From assembly GCA_025355115.1 (NCBI GenBank), contig JANXLO010000682.1:1-7243 (forward strand): DNA of 7,243 nt. Direction: 5' to 3'. The DNA is from Chthonomonadaceae bacterium. Its GTDB lineage: Bacteria > Armatimonadota > Chthonomonadetes > Chthonomonadales > Chthonomonadaceae. Below are positions 1 to 6,744 of the stretch, piece by piece (within the stretch, counting starts at the first letter, position 1; each line of letters begins with the position of its first letter). Under the pieces are notes generated by a model. It did no database searches. It worked only from the letters and a program-made list of their open reading frames with translations, and was not told the DNA's origin. The translations under genes and the position numbers were made by a program.

Positions 1-2108
1 CCGGAGATTTTCTGCTTCACAATAGCCGGTGCGCCGCCCGCCTGCATGAATTTGGCCCTCAACTGCCTCTCCTGCTCGGCAAGTTGAACGGGTGGGAGAA
101 GTTCATGAGTGGTGAGCCCAATGGCGTCCTTAAGTTGCTCAGCCGTAAGCATTCTCACTCTCGCATGAGAAAACAGCGCTTCATCCGTCTCATTGAATCT
201 GTTCGACTGCGTGGCGCTCTGGTAGGTGCGGCTGCCGCAGATAAGCCGGAGGATATGCCTGCGGTCGTAGCCGCTACGCTCGAACTCCTGCGCGAGAGAA
301 TCGAGAAGAGGCACATTTGCAGGGGGATTGGAGGAGCGGAAGTCATCGACCGGATTGACGATTCCGCGCCCCATGAGATCGGCCCACATTCGGTTGACTT
401 CGACTCTTGCGAAGAAAGGGTTGCCGCGCTTCGTCAGCCAGTCAGCGAAGGCAACGCGACGATCACCAGTCTTCTGACCGACAGCCGATCCCCATGGCGT
501 CATCGTCTCCTGTGTGGTGGGATGCTGAAGCTCTCCGGTGGTCGCCAGTTCGATCACTCCGTCTTTTGTCGCCTCCGTCCGTGCGAAGACCGCGCCGATG
601 CTGTAGTAGTCCCGCATCGTCCAGTTCTCAAATGGGTGGTTGTGGCACCTCGTGCATTCGACTCTGGTCCCCATAAAGAGTTGCGCGGTCATCTCCGTTC
701 GCTCCTGCGAAGTGGGAATCGCTATATAGTAGTTGGCCGGTGCGATCTGCATGGTGTCGCCGGTGGCCGTCAGTAGAGTGCGAGCAAACTGATCATAAGG
801 CATATTGTCGCGAAACGACTTGACTAGCCACTGCGCGAAAAAATCGGCTCGCCCGCCCTTCAACGTGCTCGGAGAGACGCGCATAAGATCAGCTTTCTTA
901 AGAGCCTGAAATCTGGCGAACTCTTCGGCCGTCAGTAGCGAGTCGATGAGTCGTGTACGCTTGTCAGGTGAGGCGTCCTTGAGGAAAGCGCGAACCTGAT
1001 CGGCAGAGGGCGGCATACCGGTAAGATCGAAATAGAGGCGGCGCAAGAAGACGCTGTCGGAGCAGAGGCCGGAGGGCAGATATTGTAGCTGCTTCAGCTT
1101 GTCATCGACAAGTTTATCGACGAGGTTTAGCTCAGTCGGCTTGCTCCATGTGAAGCCGGGCACATCCTGCACGACCGTCACGAACACGGACTGAAACTTG
1201 TCTAGGTAGCGGACGCTGATTGCAGCCTGCCCCCTGGTCAGCCCGGTGATTTTGCCGTCCGGATCGACCTTCGCTATGTTGGCGTTGGAGCTCTCGTAGG
1301 CGGCGATCTCGGATACGTCACGGGCCGTGCCATCAGAGTAGTAGGCCAGGACGCTCAGTTGCTGCCTCAGATTTGGCGCGTGGAGAGTTTGACTGGAGCC
1401 AGGGGTGATGACTATTTTTGTGCAGTCTGTTTTGGGCAGATCTACATGAGCACCTTCGTATATCCAGTCGCGCAACACCTGGAAACCCGAATCAGTTTTG
1501 CGAAGTCGTTTCCCTCCGACGTGAGGAATCTCCAGCAGTGGCTTTTTGATAATAAGGCTGTCGGTTGGCTCCATCACATTCAGCCTGCGGTTGAAGCCGT
1601 CGCGTGTGAGCGAGACGCTGTCGATGCGGGGATCGTAGCCGAACAGCGAGAGCGAGAAGCCACCCTTGCCGTGCGGAGATCCATGGCAGGAGCCGGTCGC
1701 GCAGCCCTGCTTGGTGAGAACGGCGAGCGTCTCGAATTTGAACTGCACGGGGTCTGCGACCGAGGAATGAGCGACGGATACCGGTACGATTAATTTTCGA
1801 CCGCCCGCTGAAATCGTGAGGCTCGCGCTGCCGTCTCCTGTCGCCTTCACGCGGCTCCCAGTCATCTTTGCCACCCGCTCGTTCGCAGAGCGGAATATAG
1901 CTGACTCGGTCAGATCACGTGGCTCGCCGTGAAAATAGCCGGTCACGACAAACTGGCGATAGGCGCGGCGGCTCTCCAACCGCACAGAGGACGGAAAGAC
2001 CTCGACACGCTCAGGCGTAGTAGGCGTCGCAGAGTGCTGCGCGCCCGAAGGGGACGCGCAGAGAAATATAGCAAGAAAAGTGATGAATCGCCTAAGTACC
2101 AATTTCAT
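1..2108 (-). CDS. Secreted DUF1549/DUF1553 cytochrome-like protein with Ig-like domain (C-terminus beyond window)
   Basis: The reading frame stays open for 702 codons from ATG 2108 to the left edge, so the C-terminus is missing. An N-terminal signal peptide (MKLVLRRFITFLAIFLCASPSGA, cleavage near residue 23) predicts export. Visible in order: a cysteine motif C136-X4-C141-H142 followed by GSPHGKGGFSLSLFGYDP, typical of the family's N-terminal cytochrome-like segment; a bacterial Ig-like (Big_2) domain at about 240-312; a DUF1549 domain from about 328 to 520 containing CTRCH at 485-489, a c-type heme-binding signature; and a DUF1553 domain from about 549 onward (RVEVNRMWADLMGRGIVNPVDDF). Heme binding is inferred from the motifs. 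The family is abundant in Planctomycetota, Verrucomicrobiota and Acidobacteriota and usually neighbours DUF1501, as here. GGTGGAG lies only 1 nt before the ATG but 7 nt before a TTG at codon 3, so the start could be 2102. Function unproven. Confidence 0.9.
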   Translation of the reverse strand, partial: MKLVLRRFITFLAIFLCASPSGAQHSATPTTPERVEVFPSSVRLESRRAYRQFVVTGYFHGEPRDLTESAIFRSANERVAKMTGSRVKATGDGSASLTISAGGRKLIVPVSVAHSSVADPVQFKFETLAVLTKQGCATGSCHGSPHGKGGFSLSLFGYDPRIDSVSLTRDGFNRRLNVMEPTDSLIIKKPLLEIPHVGGKRLRKTDSGFQVLRDWIYEGAHVDLPKTDCTKIVITPGSSQTLHAPNLRQQLSVLAYYSDGTARDVSEIAAYESSNANIAKVDPDGKITGLTRGQAAISVRYLDKFQSVFVTVVQDVPGFTWSKPTELNLVDKLVDDKLKQLQYLPSGLCSDSVFLRRLYFDLTGMPPSADQVRAFLKDASPDKRTRLIDSLLTAEEFARFQALKKADLMRVSPSTLKGGRADFFAQWLVKSFRDNMPYDQFARTLLTATGDTMQIAPANYYIAIPTSQERTEMTAQLFMGTRVECTRCHNHPFENWTMRDYYSIGAVFARTEATKDGVIELATTGELQHPTTQETMTPWGSAVGQKTGDRRVAFADWLTKRGNPFFARVEVNRMWADLMGRGIVNPVDDFRSSNPPANVPLLDSLAQEFERSGYDRRHILRLICGSRTYQSATQSNRFNETDEALFSHARVRMLTAEQLKDAIGLTTHELLPPVQLAEQERQLRAKFMQAGGAPAIVKQKIS

Positions 2109-2182
2109 GCTCCACCATTAGTGCCCGGGAGGGGCGAACGTCTCCAAGACCCCTGCCTAAAAGACCAGAGGACTCGCGCAAC

Positions 2183-2198
2183 GACGCAGAGACGCAAA
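2183..2198 (+). repeat. Short tandem GACGCARA repeat in the DUF1501-DUF1549 gap
   Basis: GACGCAGA (2183-2190) is followed directly by GACGCAAA (2191-2198), two near-identical 8-mers, in the 98-bp spacer between the two operon genes. GACGCAGAGA recurs at 3751-3760 in the next intergenic region. Similar CGCAGAGACGCA strings are, from memory, common dispersed intergenic repeats in several bacterial groups. Confidence 0.4.
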
Positions 2199-2206
2199 GA
2201 TAAGGA

Positions 2207-3628
2207 TCAGAACAACTCTGGGATCGGCTTGCCGCGGGCGGCGAGAGTTACCGGGCGCCCTGTCGGCGTGATTATCGGCTTGCTGCGGTCTATTCCGAGC
2301 TTTTCGTAGATGGTGGCGGCGTAGTCTTCGATGGTGTAGGCCATAGGGCTGGTGATGTAGCCGCCATCGCGATCTGTCGAGCCGACGACCTGACCGCCAG
2401 GGACTCCTGCTCCTGCGAAGGCAAAGCTGAAGGAGTGAGTCCAGTGATCTCGGCCCTGGCGCTCGTTGATATGAGGAGTACGGCCGAACTCCGTCACGAA
2501 GCAGACAAGGGTTTCGTCGAGCAGCCCGCGCTGGTGCATGTCCTCAATGAGAGCCGCGAACGCCTGATCGGTAGAGCCCATCATGGGCCAGGTCTGTATT
2601 CCGAACCGACCGGCGCCCGCCCCTCCGCCCTTGATGTTGGTGTTGCCGGTGGCGTAGATCGCGTCGTGGTGATCCCAGTTCATGTTGTTGCCGCCGTCGT
2701 AGTAGGCAGGCTTGCCGTCACGGAAGGAGCGCATGGGCTCGCGGGCATCGACTGTGACGTAGCGGACGCCGGAATCGATCAGCTTGCGGGCGAGCAGGTA
2801 GCACTGTCCTCGGTGTCCAGTGCCGTACTTGTCGCGGAGCGACTGAGGCTCCGTGCTCAGGTCGAAGGCCTTGCGAGTGAGCGGGTTAGTGAGCATATCC
2901 GCCGCCTGATCCATCAGCGAGTGCATCGCCTCTACGTCCTTAGAGCGGCCCGCATCGACGTAACCGACGTCCAGTGAACTGAGGAGATCGCGACGATCCT
3001 TGAAGCGGCGCTCGTCGATTCCGGCCATGAGACCCAGATTGGGAACTCGCCAACTTGGATCCGCTGGGCTGCCGCCGGTCTTGAAGACGGCGTAGCCGGG
3101 GGGCATGAAGCCGACCTGCGAGGTGGGCGCCTGCTCGCTGGTGCCGGGGAGGAGAATATTCGAGGGGAGATAGAGCGCGTCGGTGCCAGCCTTGTGAGCG
3201 ACGACGCAGCCGATGTCGGGCATCTCTACCGGGCCTCCGGGTGCTTCACCTGAGAAGATATACTGAGAGCCTTTGGGATGCGAGTTTCCGATTCCGGGGG
3301 TGGGCTGCGTCATGCATCGCACGATCGTCAGTTTGTCTGCCACGCTCGCGGTCTTCGACAACAACTCAGTGAAGTAAACCCCGCCCGCATTCGTTTTTAT
3401 CGTCTTGAATGGGCTACGGTGCTCAGCGGGAGCATCCGGCTTGGGATCCCAGGTGTCCATCTGCGAGACGCCGCCCTGCTCGAAAATGACCATAACGCGC
3501 TTCGCCTTGCCTTTGACGATTGCGCGCTCGGCAGAGGCGGTCACATCTATGCCGGTCAGCGCGGCAAGCATGCCGCCCAATCCGATCCCCACAAAGTTGC
3601 GGCGCGGCAGATGCACCCCAGAACTCAT
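2207..3628 (-). CDS. DUF1501 family protein, Tat-exported (sulfatase/phosphatase-like fold)
   Basis: This is a complete 473-residue protein. The N-terminus holds a twin-arginine signal (PRRNFVGIGLGG, R9-R10) and a likely cleavage site after ASA at residue 33, suggesting export in folded form. The start of the mature domain matches DUF1501: RVMVIFEQGGVSQMDTWDPKPD at about 44-65. The C-terminal part has FGRTP at 381-385 and GRDHW at 392-396, also family hallmarks. DUF1501 is related in fold to alkaline phosphatases and sulfatases, but its reaction is not established. I chose ATG 3628 because GGGAGG (3643-3638) lies 9 nt upstream; the longer GTG start at 3652 would place this ribosome-binding site inside the coding region and bury the Tat signal. 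The gene precedes the DUF1549/DUF1553 gene by 98 bp on the same strand, so the two probably form an operon. Confidence 0.95.
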   Translation of the reverse strand: MSSGVHLPRRNFVGIGLGGMLAALTGIDVTASAERAIVKGKAKRVMVIFEQGGVSQMDTWDPKPDAPAEHRSPFKTIKTNAGGVYFTELLSKTASVADKLTIVRCMTQPTPGIGNSHPKGSQYIFSGEAPGGPVEMPDIGCVVAHKAGTDALYLPSNILLPGTSEQAPTSQVGFMPPGYAVFKTGGSPADPSWRVPNLGLMAGIDERRFKDRRDLLSSLDVGYVDAGRSKDVEAMHSLMDQAADMLTNPLTRKAFDLSTEPQSLRDKYGTGHRGQCYLLARKLIDSGVRYVTVDAREPMRSFRDGKPAYYDGGNNMNWDHHDAIYATGNTNIKGGGAGAGRFGIQTWPMMGSTDQAFAALIEDMHQRGLLDETLVCFVTEFGRTPHINERQGRDHWTHSFSFAFAGAGVPGGQVVGSTDRDGGYITSPMAYTIEDYAATIYEKLGIDRSKPIITPTGRPVTLAARGKPIPELF

Positions 3629-3637
3629 GTCCGTATT

Positions 3638-3643
3638 CCTCCC
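3638..3643 (-). promoter_or_regulatory. Ribosome-binding site deciding the DUF1501 start
   Basis: GGGAGG on the minus strand sits 9 nt before ATG 3628. Because it lies inside the longer frame that opens at GTG 3652, it argues for the shorter 473-residue protein beginning directly at its Tat signal. Confidence 0.75.
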
Positions 3644-3675
3644 AATTCCCACGATGCTTTTAAAGCCTCTGCTCT

Positions 3676-3681
3676 ATTATA
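3676..3681 (-). promoter_or_regulatory. Candidate -10 element (TATAAT) for the DUF1501 operon
   Basis: Read on the minus strand, this is a perfect TATAAT about 47 nt upstream of the DUF1501 ATG. It would give a leader of about 40 nt that includes the GGGAGG ribosome-binding site. No convincing -35 hexamer is present at 16-18 nt spacing, and no TGn extension is seen, so the call rests on the -10 match and its position. Confidence 0.4.
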
Positions 3682-3720
3682 TCCTATGAGAAGCCGTATA
3701 GCCTTGCGATGCTTTCTCGC

Positions 3721-3750
3721 TTGCACAGAGAAGGGGATTTCTGCCAGAAT
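3721..3750 (+). promoter_or_regulatory. Weak candidate promoter for rutE
   Basis: TTGCAC (3721-3726) and CAGAAT (3745-3750) are separated by 18 nt and match the sigma-70 consensus at 3 and 4 of 6 positions. Transcription would begin about 75 nt before the rutE start. A second TTGAAG at 3771 has no good -10 partner. The match is weak and could be chance. Confidence 0.2.
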
Positions 3751-3760
3751 GACGCAGAGA
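3751..3760 (+). repeat. Second intergenic copy of GACGCAGAGA
   Basis: This 10-mer matches 2183-2192 exactly and lies in the divergent spacer between DUF1501 and rutE. A shared 10-mer in two short intergenic regions is suggestive of a dispersed repeat but may be chance. Confidence 0.3.
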
Positions 3761-3833
3761 TTTTGCTGCCTTGAAGCAGCGGACGAATAGAGCGAAATGT
3801 CTGCCCATCGGTGCAAAGTGAACGGAGATTTTT

Positions 3834-4451
3834 ATGTCACAGACTGTTGGTTCTGAAGTGCAGAGCGGGACACTTGACGAGGCGGGCCTCGACCTGCTGT
3901 TTCGAGAGGCTCGAACGCACTATGCTTGGCTGCCGATCGACGTATCCGAGGAGCAGCTCCTCGCCGTGTACGAGCTATTCAAATGGGGGCCGACCAGCGC
4001 CAACGGCTCCCCCGCACGCGTTCTGTTTTTGAAAAGCGAGGAGGCAAAAGCCCGGCTGCTGCCCGCGCTTGCGCCCAACAACGTTGAGAAATCGAGGACA
4101 GCGCCGGTCGTGGCGGTCATCGCATATGATGTAGAGTTTTACGAGAAGCTGCCCGAGCTCTTTCCACAGGCGGACGCTCGCTCCTGGTTCGCCGGAAAGC
4201 CCGATGTGATTCAAGAGACCGCCTTCCGTAACGGCAGCCTTCAGGGAGCTTACTTCATTTTGGCGGCTCGGGCAATGGGCTTGGACTGCGGCCCGATGTC
4301 GGGCTTCGACGGCGCGAAAGTCAACGCAGAGTTCTTTCCCGACGGAAAGCTGAAGGTCAACTTCGTCTGCAACTTAGGCCACGGCGACCGCAGCAAACTC
4401 TATCCCCGAAACCCGCGCCTCGATTTCGAAACAGTCTGCAGCATTCTGTAG
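3834..4451 (+). CDS. rutE: Nitroreductase-family protein, probable malonic semialdehyde reductase RutE
   Basis: This complete 205-residue cytoplasmic protein closely resembles E. coli RutE (about 196 residues) along its whole length, judged from memory. Shared stretches include KWGPTSANGSPAR at 50-62 (nitroreductase-fold flavin-binding segment), EFYEKLPELFP at 101-111, ADARSWF at 113-119, ETAFRN at 128-133 and GLDCGPMSGFD at 149-159. RutE reduces malonic semialdehyde to 3-hydroxypropionate in the Rut uracil-degradation pathway, using a nicotinamide cofactor. No other rut gene (rutA, B, C, D, F or G) is in the window, so the physiological substrate here is open; it may detoxify malonic semialdehyde from another pathway or reduce other compounds. 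Start ATG 3834 has GGAG (3824-3827) 6 nt upstream. The gene is divergent from DUF1501 and convergent with the transglutaminase-like gene, so it is probably transcribed alone. Confidence 0.9.
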   Translation: MSQTVGSEVQSGTLDEAGLDLLFREARTHYAWLPIDVSEEQLLAVYELFKWGPTSANGSPARVLFLKSEEAKARLLPALAPNNVEKSRTAPVVAVIAYDVEFYEKLPELFPQADARSWFAGKPDVIQETAFRNGSLQGAYFILAARAMGLDCGPMSGFDGAKVNAEFFPDGKLKVNFVCNLGHGDRSKLYPRNPRLDFETVCSIL

Positions 4452-4463
4452 TCGTGGGCGACA

Positions 4464-4477
4464 TAGCGTCAACGCTA
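4464..4477. repeat. Small inverted repeat downstream of rutE
   Basis: TAGCGT and ACGCTA form a perfect inverted repeat separated by CA, which could fold as a 5-bp stem with a 4-base loop. It lies 13 nt past the rutE stop. There is no following T-run on the plus strand, so it is not a clear intrinsic terminator alone; it may stabilise the 3' end. Confidence 0.35.
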
Positions 4478-4488
4478 GAAAACCAGAT

Positions 4489-4517
4489 ATGCCGCCTAGA
4501 AACAGTTCGGGCGGCAT
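4489..4517. terminator. Likely bidirectional terminator hairpin between convergent genes
   Basis: ATGCCGCC (4489-4496) pairs perfectly with GGCGGCAT (4510-4517) around a 13-base loop. The GC-rich 8-bp stem sits between the stops of rutE (plus) and the transglutaminase-like gene (minus). On the plus strand it is followed only by a short T stretch; on the minus strand a TTTT follows after about 6 nt. The position suits a shared terminator, but the weak T-tracts make this moderate. Confidence 0.5.
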
Positions 4518-4539
4518 TTCCGTCATTTCATCTCAGTCA

Positions 4540-6579
4540 CTACTTTGCGGCCATCTCGTACGAGACTGAGATCATTTCAGGATCGCCCTGAGCATTGATC
4601 TTGTATGAGGATGGGAGCTTTGTGACGGGTGTTCGAAGGGTTTTCTCCTGTCCGTTCTCACGCCACCGATGCGCGACTACGAACGGGCGGACGGCAGAGG
4701 CAGGAGCAGCCAGAGGGTCTTTATAGTCGGCGTCGGCGCGGAAAGTGAACACGCCGACCGTGTTGTTGCCGGTCATTTCGTAGCGAAGTAAGGCCTTGCG
4801 TGCATGGGCAGGAATGGCCGTATAGCGGAAGTAGCGTGTGGTCGCCGGCGTGGGGCCTGCGATCTGAGCGGCGTCCGTCCAGCTTTTGCCGTCGTCGAAG
4901 CTAAGCTTTATTTTGACAACGTCCTTTTCGCCTCGCGCCCGGATATGCGCTCCGAACCGCAGTGTGACCATATCTCCGGGCGTCTCTATCGGGACTGTCA
5001 TCGTCCCCACGCCGCCCTGCCACCAGCAGCCTCCGCCCTCAGTAAGTCGAAGATTGTCGAATACCACGCCCATCGTGCCGGATGTCTCGTTTTTGCTGAA
5101 AGCTTTGTCCGGCGTAATGCGGCAGTTGATGGTGCGAGTTGCGATGCCCGGATCAGAATCCGCGGCGACCGTAATCGTGTTCGCACCCTTGCCGAGCCAG
5201 GGCAGGGTGCGGGGAGCGTGCTGAATGTCGTTTTCTATGGCGAACAGGTTCAGTCCCGCGGCGTGTGCGGCTGTTCCTGTCATTTCGATCTTAAGCTGGT
5301 AGGCGTAGCGTCTGGTCACCCGGTCGCCAAGGTCGATGGTGGTCTCAGAGACTCCTGGCTTCTCAGTCATCCAAATCGGAACGAATGTGCGACCATTGTT
5401 GGTCGAGAGCGAGAGTGTGACTCTATCCTGCGCGGTTTTGGCGAATGCGGCTACTTTGATTCGACCGCCGAGGTAGACGTACGGGGAATTCATCTCGATG
5501 ACTGCGATGCCTGGCTTGCCGCTAGCCTTCAGACTGAGCGCGGGGACTGAAGCGGATGCTGCCCCGGCGATTAGATTGCTGTAGACGACTGCGCCCTGTG
5601 CAAGTCCGCCGCTCGCTAGATCGGGGGCATAGCGGTGGTAGCCGTTCGCGATGACGCCGCCCTTGTAGCCAGGGTCAAATGTAGGAACATACGCGAGATC
5701 GCCCTGCGGAACTTGCTCCTTAAGCATCACGAAGTTCGGATCGATCTCCTTGTTGACGTGCAGGCCGTGATTGTCCGCCATGCGTACGAGCGACTCGCCG
5801 GGCCGCAATGAGAAGAGGGCGCGATGCCCAATCTGGTAGCCATATTCGTAGATTTCGCTGTTGCGGTTGTACTCCACCATTGTCGCGTCCCATCCATGCG
5901 TGCGCGCCGGGTAGTAGCCCATAGTGTTGTAAGGGGTGTTGGCGAGAAGGGCAGGGCCTTTCTCCTTCCAGCCCATCCAGCCGTGGCTCTTCATGAGACT
6001 GAATAGCTTGCCTGAGTTCCCCTCATAGCCGGAATTCTGCTTGTACCACTCCTTGACGGACTTCGAAATGTCGTCCACCCCCGCGATGCTGCCGTCCTCG
6101 GGCCTGGGAAAGAGCGTGATGAGTGAGCAGTCGTACATGTGCCAGTCGCCCCCGTAATTGACCTCCGCAACGCTATGCCCGTTGAGAATCCGCCCACGGG
6201 TTTCGCGTCCATCCAGCCGATTCAGCGACTCGATCAGCGACGAGCAGCAGCAGCACATGCAGTAGCCGTAGACATCGAAAATCTTTACAGGATCATGTGC
6301 CTCCCACTCACCTGAGATAAACTCGTTCGGTGGAGAGGTCTGATGCCTGTATTTGACTGCCGCCGTCCAAAGAGCCTTTGATCGCTGTGCATCCGTCATC
6401 CCCGGCTTTATGAACGACTTGACGATATTCTCAGGCGTGGTCGTATCGTCAATCTTATCGGAGAGAACCTTAAGATTGTTAATCCGTCCGCCGGAGGCAG
6501 TCTGCGCCTGAGCAGGTGGCATAAGCGCGAGGGCTAGCACAGTGGCGCTAAAAGTAAAGATTTGTCGGAATGGAAGCAT
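4540..6579 (-). CDS. Secreted transglutaminase-like protein with cysteine cluster and beta-rich C-terminal half
   Basis: This complete 679-residue protein starts at ATG 6579, with AGAGGA 6 nt upstream; the longer TTG start at 6597 would swallow that site. A Sec signal peptide (MLPFRQIFTFSATVLALALMPPAQA) is predicted to be cleaved after residue 25. Residues about 100-155 resemble a transglutaminase/papain-like core: GYCMCCCC (cysteines 107 and 109-112), GHSVAEV (H135) and GGDWHMYD (D150), supplying a Cys-His-Asp triad in the right order and spacing. The nucleophile could be C107 or C109. The second half looks like secreted beta-sandwich domains and has two Asp-box-like motifs, STNNGRTF at 392-399 and SFDDGKSW at 560-567, known from sialidase-type propellers and carbohydrate-active proteins. 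Such domains may cross-link, cleave or bind extracellular polymers; the real substrate is unknown. I do not recognise a named family for the full length. Confidence 0.8.
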   Translation of the reverse strand: MLPFRQIFTFSATVLALALMPPAQAQTASGGRINNLKVLSDKIDDTTTPENIVKSFIKPGMTDAQRSKALWTAAVKYRHQTSPPNEFISGEWEAHDPVKIFDVYGYCMCCCCSSLIESLNRLDGRETRGRILNGHSVAEVNYGGDWHMYDCSLITLFPRPEDGSIAGVDDISKSVKEWYKQNSGYEGNSGKLFSLMKSHGWMGWKEKGPALLANTPYNTMGYYPARTHGWDATMVEYNRNSEIYEYGYQIGHRALFSLRPGESLVRMADNHGLHVNKEIDPNFVMLKEQVPQGDLAYVPTFDPGYKGGVIANGYHRYAPDLASGGLAQGAVVYSNLIAGAASASVPALSLKASGKPGIAVIEMNSPYVYLGGRIKVAAFAKTAQDRVTLSLSTNNGRTFVPIWMTEKPGVSETTIDLGDRVTRRYAYQLKIEMTGTAAHAAGLNLFAIENDIQHAPRTLPWLGKGANTITVAADSDPGIATRTINCRITPDKAFSKNETSGTMGVVFDNLRLTEGGGCWWQGGVGTMTVPIETPGDMVTLRFGAHIRARGEKDVVKIKLSFDDGKSWTDAAQIAGPTPATTRYFRYTAIPAHARKALLRYEMTGNNTVGVFTFRADADYKDPLAAPASAVRPFVVAHRWRENGQEKTLRTPVTKLPSSYKINAQGDPEMISVSYEMAAK

Positions 6580-6585
6580 AAGTAT

Positions 6586-6591
6586 TCCTCT
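6586..6591 (-). promoter_or_regulatory. Ribosome-binding site deciding the transglutaminase-like start
   Basis: AGAGGA on the minus strand lies 6 nt before ATG 6579, at ideal spacing. It overlaps the coding sequence of the longer TTG 6597 alternative, so the shorter form, which begins directly with a normal signal peptide, is preferred. Confidence 0.7.
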
Positions 6592-6618
6592 GATCAAACT
6601 TTTTAGATGATGATAGCC

Positions 6619-6630
6619 GTTTCGGGAAAC
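6619..6630. repeat. 12-bp palindrome in the divergent intergenic region
   Basis: GTTTC and GAAAC flank GG in the spacer between the divergent transglutaminase-like and beta-helix genes, 40 nt upstream of the former's ATG. It could be a small operator or a chance palindrome; nothing else in the window repeats it. Nearby, a TATAAG on the minus strand (6652-6647) and a TATACT on the plus strand (6671-6676) are possible -10 elements without good -35 partners. Confidence 0.25.
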
Positions 6631-6744
6631 CGTAGACCGACTCCTGCTTATACGTGTTAATCAATGAAGGTATACTTCTGCCATTGAAAACCTGCTTTCC
6701 AGTCGCAAGGAAAACCACTTATTCAAATCAAGTCTTTTCGTCCA

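Noticed and set aside
84..776. A 230-codon plus-strand frame
   Set aside because: It lies wholly antisense to the DUF1549/DUF1553 gene, whose motifs are unmistakable, and its translation has no recognisable domain and an arginine-rich shadow composition.
2122..2136. A small GC-rich hairpin (GCCC/GGGC) before the DUF1549/DUF1553 gene
   Set aside because: The stem is only 4 bp and has no T-tract, so an attenuator or terminator is not supported.
2435..2977. A 180-codon plus-strand frame
   Set aside because: It is antisense to the DUF1501 gene, within regions that code for its conserved motifs.
3625..3816. A 63-codon minus-strand frame filling the DUF1501-rutE spacer
   Set aside because: It overlaps the candidate promoter and ribosome-binding site of DUF1501, and the translation shows nothing recognisable.
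4804..5550. A 248-codon plus-strand frame
   Set aside because: It is antisense to the transglutaminase-like gene, has no family features, and its composition looks like a mirror of the real codon pattern.
6241..6256. The GCAGCAGCAGCA run as an unstable trinucleotide repeat
   Set aside because: It is only about four to five units long and encodes the in-frame cysteine cluster; nothing suggests a slippage tract.
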